A stretch of 64,000 nt of DNA from Trichobilharzia regenti (Eukaryota > Platyhelminthes > Trematoda > Strigeidida > Schistosomatidae). The stretch covers positions 17,401,925-17,465,924 of the forward strand of contig OX235266.1 of NCBI GenBank assembly GCA_944472135.2, given 5' to 3'. A program made the translations under genes and the position numbers. Below the pieces are notes generated by a model, which was not told the DNA's origin, ran no database searches, and saw only the letters and a program-made list of their open reading frames with translations. Shown in pieces: positions 14,201 through 26,200 of the stretch (position 1 is the first letter of the stretch; the number at the start of each line of letters is the position of its first letter).

Positions 14201-17200
14201 ATGCTACCAAAAGCAATCTGAGGGATTATATGCCCCTATTAATAAGCCCTACAGGGAGCTTGGTTATCCTTTGATAATTGAAGCGCCGAAACTCGTAACC
14301 GAAATACTTGGATGTATACCTCAGAGGCCTGTGAGTACCTTTATTCACATAAATATATAAACATGCAAATGTATACATTCATGTGTGTATATGTGTACAT
14401 ATACATACATGATATTCTTTTCAAAACATGTTGTGATGCACTTACGTCTTATGACAACTGAAGAAGTACTTATGAGACGAAGACTGTTGATTTTCATATA
14501 TCCATCTATCTATCCATCCCTCTTTTGCCTATGATCCAGAGTATTGGCTATTGAATCAGTTATTCTGAGAGATATCCACTTATCCAACGTTTTATCAAAA
14601 ATTAATTGAATAAAAGTCATGTTTCAGCACTAATAATCATCTATATAACATAATACAAGATAATATTTGAATATTATGCAAACGGCTGTCTAAGTGGAGT
14701 CGATACAATATTAACTTCATTTTGTATGTCTTTATGTTACCTCATCTGAAATCCAATATCCAATATCCAATATCGTTTTTACGAGCTAGTATAAACCAAT
14801 TTGATTTCTTTGTGCTCGCCTCTTGATTGTGAGGTATAGGTTCTTGATCTTCGGTAAACTTCTGCGTAGCTTGTCCCGCCACTCGACTGTCGTAGCTTTG
14901 GTTGACTCCAAAGGGAGTAGTGCTGGGATTAATTATATGTGGTTTGTAGTATGAGGTATGTTAAGACTGTTACTACTGTGATTGGAGTTGATCCTTTCGC
15001 CAGTTAGTCCTTCGGTATTGTCGACAAGAGAAAAGAGATAGTAATAATAATAATAATAATAGTAATAATAATAATAATAGATATAATTAGTGAAGCTATT
15101 CAGACTAAGAGACAGAAACGAAAATAGGAAACGTAACAACAGTCAGCTCATGAAGTTTGAAGAATAATATATATATCGGTAATAGTAATAATAATAATAG
15201 TAATTATAATATTAATAAGTTGTCAGGAGAGTAAGACGGGAGAGAATGTAAAGAAGTAAAATGACGAGTTTAATTATCTACCCTGATTGGTAAATGCGAT
15301 TTTAAGGAGATAGGCCATTTGGATGCAGTTCTTGTATAGCTGCATGGTTGTCCAGCCTTCGCTTAAAGGCGTCCAAAGACGGTGCCATAGCTACATCTGA
15401 CGGTAAGGAATTCCAGGGACGACAAACCCGCAGTGAAAAGAAGTGGGAGCGCACCCGGGTCCTTGCCCTCTGGTGAGCTATCCTTCTGGGATTTCCACGT
15501 GGAAGCCTATACCTACTCAATGGCAGAACACCTTTGTTTGGGTGATTCTGGTCATTTGTTATTTTGTAGGCAGTAATCAAATCCCCCCTAAGCCGACGGT
15601 AACTAAGTGTGAACAGGCCTAATTTCTTCAGCCTTTCATCATATGGTTTGTTTCGGAGACCAACCACTCCTTTTGTTGCCCGTCGTTGGACTCTCTCCAA
15701 GAGGTTGGCATCTCTTCTCAGCATTGGGGGTGCAATAATATTATGCACCTCAAGGTGTGGCCTGACGTATGTTTTGTACAACATTAGAAAGAGCTCAGGA
15801 GTGAGTGCACCTAACTGTCTATGCGTAAAGTGTATGACCGCATATGCCCTCGCTACATCCCCTGTGTAATTTACGCTTGTGTCCATTTTTTCCGTTAGAA
15901 CTAGACCTAAGTCGCGTTCCGACGTTGTGCAGGACAAGCTTTCATTGCACAGGGTGTAACTTGCATTCTGCAGTCTACAGGTGCGCAACTTCACTACTTT
16001 GCACTTTGAAATGTTTATGATTCATTGCATTTGATAGATAAATTGCAATATATTTACTAGTGCTTGCTAAGAGGTTGAACAACTTAGTGAATTTTATGGA
16101 TTAAAGGACACGCTAGCACTGGTCTGCTTGATATATCACTACAGAACACAATATCAAAGTCTGTTGAAAAGCAAATGGTACAAATAAACTTTAAATTATC
16201 ATTCAGACAGTTCAAAAAAGAAAAAAAGTGAAAGCGAGTGAACTTATTAGTATTAAAAAAGCTCTAATTATAGAATATTTTTTCTCCGTTTTGGTCGTTT
16301 TCACTTAACATCACTGCTCATCTGCACTTGCGGTTATTAAACATTCCACGGACATTAGCTGGAAACCCTGCCTAAAATTTCTCGATGAGGAGTGTAAGTG
16401 GAGGATTGCCACCTGTTTTGGAACACGTGTGTAGAATGTGATCGTTCTTGTTTTATGACTGTGTGAGCATAACACTGGATGGACGTGACAAATAAGCTGT
16501 CGTGAAGCTCATATGTGTCAAGCTTCTTCATGAAAATATGTAATCTGTCTTTAGGAGATGAATAACTATACGCATATTTGAGTCCTATAACAATACTGTT
16601 GTAGAAACAGTGTTGACGACTGTTGATAATCTTCAGACAAAGATTAGTAAATACCAGTGACTGTTTGCAGCTGATTAATGCCAAGAGGCTAGCCCAGCTA
16701 GTTTTCAAATATAATAATAATGATTGCTCTGTAAGTGTTGGGGCTAGACTTAAAATAGACCTTGATATCCCCACACTTACTAAAAAACTTCACCGTCCTA
16801 TAACTTTACCAGTACTCTACCTAACGTGTAAGTACTGATTAACGTAATCAAAGTTTAAAGGCTAAAAATGGAAAGAATTCGTAGTATGAGTTGTATTTAA
16901 TGTAACTGAATAACAGATTTAATAAATAAAGTGACTGTACAACTTATCTGCTGACTCGACTGGAGGTAGACTCAAAGAGTGCGCTGTATGAAAGCACAAC
17001 GAGGGAGCAAACCAAGTGCGTCAGGAAAATCACGGATCAAAAAATCCAGAAGCGCCAAAAGTGGGGTGAGTGAGTTTTAACAAAAGTTCACAGGTTAAAT
17101 GTCCACTACAGCTCTATTTCAGAACAGTACTTGTGATACAGATTGGAATTCTCAGCATCTCACTACAGTATTTCTTCCAGTTGGTACATTAACAATAAAT

Positions 17201-20200
17201 AAAGTTCTACATAGACTAAGGTAATCTCAGTTAGTTTTGTCAACAACATATTGGCATGTCGGTAGCAAAGCCAAAATTGAACAGAGAGTTTAAGGTGTTA
17301 GAAAAGTAGATGCTAGCATATTTACTGGCGTAAGCGGTAACAAAAGGTCGAGGTATATGGAATGTGAAAGAACGAAGAAGGATGTTTTAAATAGAGTTTG
17401 TAAGGAAGAGAGAAACAAAGCAGCACATGACAGAAAAAAAAGGGAAAAGAAATAAAACGTTGTACCTATGACTGATATGAGTTGGAAAGACGAGATCCAG
17501 TTGTTCTACTGACTATTTCATAAGTTATAGGTATCACACCTAATGCTTTCCTTATAGCACAAAACACGAGCTAAGTAGGGAGGATATGGTTGAGTTTTTG
17601 TGCTTACTAGTTCGAGCATAAATTTTTCTATATAGGCTTCTGGTTCAGCCTGATGAGATACAAAGGGAGAGTTGTGAATGAAGAGGGTGTTGTGAGTAAG
17701 ACAGAATGGATTTGTCCCATCTTTCGCATGAGTCCAAGTGCCTTTCAACCAGAATATTAACAAGCTGTTTAAGTGGCACGTTGCTTACTCTGCTAGCAAC
17801 CCTTAACATCCTACGTAATAAGATACAGTCCTTCTTCAGTAGCCCTGGAAAAACTAAGGGGGAACAATAGAGAATAATAGGCAGGATGCAAGAGTTAACG
17901 AATTGTAGGAATGAGGGTTGGGTTATACCAGAATGTCTTAACTTCTTGATGTAGAAGGTAAGACGGAATATTTTCTTAGAAATCATCAAGATATGAGCCG
18001 AACAGGAAAGATCATCAGATAGAATGACGCCTAGGTATTTAATTTCCGACTTGGTTTCTATTTCACTGCCATCTATGTTGCACACCTCGTGAGTGCTAAG
18101 CAGTTTGTTTAGGTCAGATTTATGCCTGTTTGACATTTAGAAGGATTTAAGGTTAGACCGTTTTCCTTGGACCATTGGCTGATTTCCAATAAAAAGCCAT
18201 TTAGTTTGGAGAGGTGTTCAAACACAATGTAACTCATAGTCTTCATAATGACTGCGAATATTGATGTGCGGAGAAGAAAAATGGAAGAACTATCAGCAGC
18301 AAGTAATGCCTGTCATTTATTTGTGACCATAAAAACGTCAGGCCTTAAAAGCTTATGAAAGCGAAATAATCAGCAACGAGAATAAAACTGAAATTATTGC
18401 AAGAAATAAGACTGGCATGGTGGGCGTGACATCTTTCGAAGCGATTCAAAATGGCCCACAAATTTTTTCTAAGGCTATTATTTATCCAACCAATGCCTGA
18501 GTGTGGTGTAGATATCAGTCCTCCAGCCACAGTTCCGGTTGCAAATGCTACCTCTAGTCTAAAAGTGGTCTTCACTGGAGTTTAAAGATGATAGTGATTG
18601 TCTATTAGCTAGATTAACCAAGCTACTAGTTAGCCTATAGGAATACAGGATAGTTTCGTTGGACTGATATCAGTTACCGACCATCCTGCTAAAATAAGCA
18701 AGGCAGCAAATATTCTTGTGACAATCACAGAAGGATTGGCTTGACTAGTATAATATCTAAGATTCTGGATTCCAAAGTCTTGCAAAAACTATATGGCGAT
18801 CGCTAAAAACAGTTGCGAGGAATTAAAAGGGCATAGTTTAACAAAGAATATTCTTTTGGTAACTTTTCTGCTAAGTTATGCCGTTATATGGTATTCTAAA
18901 AGGTCATGAAACTGTCTCTGAAGGTCATTTGTTAGTATCAATAGTTGACAAAATATGTGAAATCACCTATTAGGAAAAATAATCAATAAGTTACGAAACC
19001 TGGTTAAATAGACTTGAGTGATCTGAAATAAAATAGGTAATGAGTACCACTCATTAAAACTGTGAGCGCTTGGCGACAGGAATAATTTTCATAAAGGTAA
19101 GAGATTCTGAATACGCATCAAGTATATCTCAAAGTCAGAAGTTTGAAAGGAAAAGAAAACCCGAAAACGAATGAAGATGAATTGAACACTAGATCACTGT
19201 AAAAGTCAAGAAAAGGTTTAAGGTCACGGTATTGAAAGAGATTGGACAAACACCTGATGTACATACAGCTCAGGGTTTTCCTTGTGCAAAGCAACAGTCT
19301 CTCCGATGGACAGATGATGCAGCTAGAAACCCTATGAACAACTTATCCTTACCTTATATATCATTTTGAAAGGTTTCTGCACCGTTACTGTTAGAATGAC
19401 ATCTAAGGACAGAGAGGTCAAGAACTGAGCTGTTGTGGTTCGTTTCATTTCCCTTTTCAGTAACCGTACTGGGAGAAAACAAAAAGAATTCAGGCTAGGA
19501 GAAATAAATTTCGTTCAAGCTTTCATCTTTATGACGATAACAAGTGATATCCGCTAAGGGTGTCATAGATGTGCTCATGTGACCTTAGTTACCTTTGATA
19601 CTTCAGCAGATGATACTCTATTTGAGGAAAAGCTTAGTGATTTGGAAAACGAAAATGTTATTCTACTTCTAAGTAAAGATACTAACAATATGAATACATT
19701 TCAACCCATTCAGATGTGAGATAATCCTCTTGGACTGTTCTGAACCAACTCCTAATTTAGGGATATAGAGTGAAACGGTCAAATGTATTGACCACTTTAC
19801 CTATTTAGAAATTCAGATTGTTCTTAATAGTTTGATTACTGACAAACCCCCGATAAGGATACAAAAGCCTTATCTAGGGTTGACCATCTTGTCGCGTCTT
19901 TACAGTAGGTATGATGTTCATCTGTCCATCAAAGGACTCGTGTACTGCGCAGCAATTTACTTCTTCCTTCTTTATAGCTGTAATGTATGACTGCTGAAAG
20001 AACATACCTGTGCTTGACAATAAGGACTTGCATCCTATCATTAATGTTAACAATCCTCAGGCAGGATAAAATGTGTGTCGTGGATTCTACTATCAGTCTT
20101 CATCGAACAAATAACATGATAATACAAGCGCCTTATTTTTATCAAAATGTTCGTTTGTTCTTATTGTTGTTTCCAATTTCTAATGATATTTTTTGTGTTT

Positions 20201-23200
20201 TTTATGCTCTTTAGTGAAATATAATGACATGCATTGTAAATATTCCTGTTTATTCTATGAAAAATTAGTTACCATGGTGATAGAATGTGATTGCCTAAAA
20301 ATTAAATCATTATTCTCTTTTATTCTTTGGATCAACAGAATTTACTATATGGTTATGAAGCAGATGAAAGTAGTAGAGGTGTTGAAAATCAAAATGAAGA
20401 GCTGTTAAAGGGTAAGTACGTACATATTATTAAATAACTATATTTATCTGTATCGCTAAACAGTAGTGATTATGTGTACTAGCTTGACATTTGAACGTTA
20501 ATCAAGTATAGCTAAGATGTCTTATTCATATCACTTTTAAGTACTTAAATATTTTATTATCAAAATAATTATAGATTTTAGAGCGTTGGTTGTTGAAGGA
20601 TAGGATGCTTGCCAACCACACAAGCGGTCCAAGTTCGATTCTCCCACCGATGCACTTCTAAACTCCTCCAAGCGGACAGTAATCCCGGTGTGGTGAGAGC
20701 AGGCCGTGAGAAAATATGAGCAAGGCTGATTCAACAACCAATCACAGCAGAGTTAACGTGGCAAAATATGATTCGCAGATAGAGAACTCTATTTGTCAAG
20801 GAATCCCGAAACAACCAATCAGAAGCCTGCGTTTGTCTGCCTAACTTCTGATAAACAACCAATCAGATGATTGCGCTTGTCTACTTGCATAAGCTATAAT
20901 AATGTATGTGAAATATGTATAAATACGTGTTGATTTTCATAATAAAACGATCTGTTGCCTGGCCCTTGTCTTCTGTTGTTACACCGGAAAAGAGGTAAGG
21001 TTAGATAGTGTGAGGCTAGCAACAGCCAACAAACACCCTTACTGAAACTCGGAGAGCTTAAAATTCTGTGTTATACTTGAAATGCAAGATATGAAAAATA
21101 ACACTGGATTTTGGGGTTTGTTACTTTTCAGAAGACATGTGTCTATTCCTCAGAGTTGATTATCAAGGAATTCCACCAGTCAAGTTGACCATGTAGTCGG
21201 TGACCAAGTTCGGAGACTTCGCCGTAGCGGTAAGCTCTGAATTGATGCTAAGTTGTTAAAAAAGAGTTGGCAGGAAACCGTGGACCTAGGTTTTATGCCT
21301 GGTTGCATTCATCACTTAACATTAGTCATTCTGGTGCCTATACAATGACTTGAATGCGTATAATTTACAATATATTTTAAGAAGAATCACCATGGAAATA
21401 TTCGAGTTAAATTTCCTCATTATCATATAAACTACTTTCATTGTTGTTTTTATTCATTCAGATAATTTAAACACACTTGTATTGACAAGTGAATCAGCTG
21501 AGAAAAGTTGTCAACCCTACGTCCTAAACATGTTCGAATTAATGAAAAATCGAATGTTTATCCAGCAGTACTAGTGAGTACAATGAAGCCCTATACTTTT
21601 TTGTTTTTGGCAAATTTCGGCGTGTCTACGCGAAATATATTTGATATGTATGCATAGGTTATGTATATACATTATCTTTGTGTTTAATTGGTGGATGGTG
21701 ACTAGCAGTGGAATCCAGGATAAAGCGCATTTCGTCCTATTTTGGACTTGTCAGCCGGCTGGATGTACCTGCATTCCCCAGTGAGTGGTGATGTTCCCAC
21801 CAAGGCTCAAACCTAGTGCCCATAGATTCAAACGCCAAAGCTTTATCCACTAGACCACTTGGGCCATGAGAGCCACGCCTTGTGCAACGGGTCACACTAA
21901 TCATCACGACTCACTGGAGAATGCAGGTACACCTAGATGACGAGTCCCAAATAGAACAAGATTCGCATTCTAGATTCCACTGCGAGTCACCATTCACCAC
22001 TTAATGCCTAGACATCATCGAAGCATCTGCACAAGAAGACGACATGTTAACCTGAGACCGAGCACTTCGGTCCAATCATCAATCGACGGGAAAATCTCAA
22101 ATTCAATAAAATTATCTTTGTGTGTTTTTGCTTAGAGATACTGTTCGATATGACGATGTAATAGCATACATTTCTAAGTTGAATAGATTTGATGTGATGG
22201 TGAGCTACCTATTGACATAGTGGCCATATTGCAAACCCAACTGATAGAATTCAGTCTGAACCAAAGAAAGGACTAGACACGTCTCACTAGTTACTAGTGT
22301 CCAATCAAAAGAAGATTTGAAGTCATTTTAATAAATTATTCACATTACAATCAACTGCAGCAACAACCAGCGCCAATCGCCATCGATGAAAGAGATTTAA
22401 CAGAGATTACCTCTTTCACTTATCTAGCGAGGAAGCATCGTTTCAACTACAGTTGAATGGCACGGACAAAGATGTCAAAACCAGCCAGAATCGGAAAGGT
22501 AAGATACGCCTTCATCAACCTGAAACCAGTTTGGAAATCTTTTGCACTAACTCAGCATAAGGAACAAGATTCGCATTTCCAACACCAATGTCAGGTCGGT
22601 TCTTCTATACGGGTCAAAAACTTAGCGTGTCACGAAAAGTATTTCCGACAGCCTATTGCATACTTTTATCAACAGAGAGAAAAAGGTAGAAAAAAAAGCA
22701 TATTTACGAGCTCGCCTTGTAACCAGAAGGTCCTGGGTTCGAATCCCCGTGGGTGCGCACTGATCAAGAGTCCCAAACTAGGACGAAACAGCTGTCCAGT
22801 ACTCCCAGGTTTTCCAATGGTTCTCTAACTAATGTCAGCTCATGATGAAATCCTGAAACCAATCAAATTCCTACAAATTAACACTTGAAAAACTTCTTTT
22901 GTTGTATGCAAAGACTAGAATTGTTCTCTAGAATTAATTCCCATAGCTTCAGCAGTGTATAAAAGGCGGGTTCGAATTCCACTCGAAAGGCTCGATGGAA
23001 TACGACACATAGCTTTGAAGGCACTTCTTCTGTCCACTTGGTGACCACTATCATCAATCGAATGAGTCAAAATAGAACTTCTCATAGATTTTATTTGGCC
23101 TTTCTCACTGAATTATGAAGCAAAGATGCTCATTAATATCATTGTTAAGCTGTATACTTGTTCACCCCATATAGCTCTCTCCACAGAAGCAACTGAATTT

Positions 23201-26200
23201 GTAGATACACATAGAAGTGGTACAGTTAGCTAGCTTGTCTTTCTCATGAGCAGTCATAATTCGTTTACTGGAAAATGACAAACAGTGGGTGACATCAGCA
23301 TAAATTCGTTTTATTACTCTCGATAATCCCAGATGTAAGACTTCACCAGCCACGTTATCATTAAATTGCAATTTTAGGAACAGATGTTTCTTTATAACTT
23401 TTGTCAGTTTCTCTTTATTGTACCTGGTGTTTATATGCCTGTCTCCTTACAAATCTACTAGGATAACCCATTTGGACCAGCGTATTTTTGATGTATCCTA
23501 ACTCATTTTCTAGGGAGTCATCTGTACAGACAGATCAGTCTTGCTCTATTCGTGAGGTATCTGACCAGATTGACTTTGTATCGGATTGGTACAAAACTGA
23601 AGAAATGTGTATATTATCCTCCAGACGTAAGTTTTCTATAGACATCTCTCTTGCGTGAACCATACTGTCTTCTGTTCAGTTTTTATCATTATAACCATCG
23701 TTATTACTGACGTTCAAAACATTTACCACATTATTGTTATTATTATTTGATCCACAAACTCACCGCTTTCGGTTAAATTCTGTTTTATATATAAATCTAT
23801 GTAAATTAGAGTAAAGTTCGAAGAAGATCTAATTGAAAACAGCAATATTATTCGCTAATATACGTCTTGTTCAAATATAATTTTCACATATGTCTACTTC
23901 TCATTTGGCGCCCAACTATTGTGGAATTATTTGATGAAATCTTGATCACAGCAGCTGTCTTCTACATTTATTTTATTTTTGGTATCAATTTTTTTTTACT
24001 GTAGTCAGTATCAGCTTACATGAAAAGAAGACGTAAACGTGGTTTAATCGATTTCAAAAAAGTCATTCAACAATCAAAGTATGTTAACTTTTTGTTTAAA
24101 TCAAGTGTCGCTATATTTGTTTTAACATACCAATATACCAACCAATATGGCGGTCTTAGAAGCGGTTAAAAGGGAACTAACTTCTGATCCTGAACTTAGT
24201 CATAAGACAAAGCTACCCATTGAGAAAACTATTTTAGGAATTCAATTATGCCTCACATCTACTGTCTTTAAATTCCAGGGCAAAATATATAGACAAACAG
24301 AAGGTGTAGCAATGATTGGAACACCAATATCCCCTATCGTAGCAAATATCTTCATGGATAGCTAGGACAATATTGCTCTTAATACATTCACTTAATCCTA
24401 CTCCAAAAATATGATGGAAATATGTGGATGAAACTTTCAAAGTGTTAAAAACAGAACATATCTCTAGCATCTTCACACACATAAACTCACTAGTGGAGGG
24501 AATAAAATTCACATTTGAATCGGAAAATGAACAAGGAGAATTAGCTATGTTAGACTGTAAAATAAAACGAATAGAAGAAGGTAGACTACACTCTAGCGTT
24601 TACAAAAGCCAACGCATTCTGATGATAGATATTTAGACTTTAATTCATCTCATCCGATAACTATTAAGACAGGCTTAGTTAAGCGTTTAACAAACCGAGC
24701 AATGGCGCTAGGTAGTACAATGATGAAATAAAATAGATAGGAGAAGCGTTGGTATCGAATAACTAACTATCCTGTGAAACTCATTAGGAAGATCAGTAAA
24801 GACCAAAAGCAAAATAAAAATAATTGTGAAACTAGTAGTGAAAACATAAATAAGAGAGAATATAAAGCATCTATTGTTATATCAAATAAGGAGGGGAGAT
24901 CTGAGGCCATCTCTCCGTAGGATTCTCAATAAAGCAGGAATTAGAGTGGCATTCAAACCTACAACTCATTCAGAGACAAGCTCTGTAGGCTAAAAGACCC
25001 AATGGACCCAGTAAAATAATATAATTTAAAAAATACTTTGCAATGACTGAGGGTTAGGTCAACTACATAGGTCAAACTAGTAGGTCGGGGGTAGTTAGAT
25101 TATCGGAACATAAGAATTTAGCTAAGGTAAGAATGGTTGTCTCCGAGAAGATAAATAATTTAGAAAAAAGCTCGGCAATTGCACTGCATGCATTAACACA
25201 CAACCACACCATTGGGTGCGGGAGGGTTAAAATTCTAAAATGTAATATAGGTAGGCGGAGAGAGAGGTTGATTACTTGATCCTGGTTCACCGAGTCTACA
25301 CCAAACACATGCAACAGAAATGACTCAATGGAAATACCAGAAATGTGGAAGATATTATTACCGCCAGTCAGTCAAATCAGAGGAGGATAATAAATAATCT
25401 TAAAATTATATTTCAATTCAAACACATCACAACATTCTAACAAGTTACTTAGTTGTTTTGACTATAAAAACACTCGTCTTATTTCCCATCTGATTGTATT
25501 TGATCAATAACACTCATATTATTATTTCTGAATGCAATTTATCCTATATTACTGATTTTATTCAAATGTCTAATCATCAGTTTCACTCATGTATATCAAT
25601 GAATGAAAAAGTTTGTTTGAGTGCCTTGATATGATTATGAGTGGCAATAGTTTGTGCTCAAAACGTGGTCATCAGTTTTAATATTACTGTATAACAACAC
25701 TGTGTGATTTATCGAAATAAAATCAAAACAAATCCAAATGACCTTGGCCATATGGGTGAAGATGCTTACAGAATGTAGAAACTTCTGAAACATGTCGAGT
25801 AGAAATCTCAGCATGTTTGCCATGCGATCTACTCCTTTCAAATGCATAAATTTGTTTCAAGACTGGCCTGCATCAATTTCTGGTTTATGAATAGGCAGTG
25901 AACTGATTCAGCATGTTGATTGCTTCATTTACTTGAGTAGTTGCTTTAAACTTTATATGGATTGATTTATGACGTATGGTGTTAGTCATCAAGCCTCATT
26001 TTCTCGAATGCTATCTACCAAAGGACGAGTGTAAAATATTTTTTTTAATAGTAATGAGGTTGGGTGTACACTGTTAGGTCAGATATGCATGTTCATGCAA
26101 TTGTTTATGAGACGGCGTCGAATGACATGGATGGAACACTCGTAAGGCAAGTCAAGCCATCTTCATCCTCCCACACTGATATTACCCGACATAAGATCAG

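Noticed and set aside
16355..16838. Overlapping open frames on opposite strands
   Set aside because: I considered a Penelope N-terminal region, but no diagnostic motif is present on either strand.
21693..21770. Active Sma-alpha hammerhead at the left half of the composite
   Set aside because: The core reads CTGACAA and CCGG is inserted before it; essential U7-side and G8 identities are lost, so cleavage is not expected.
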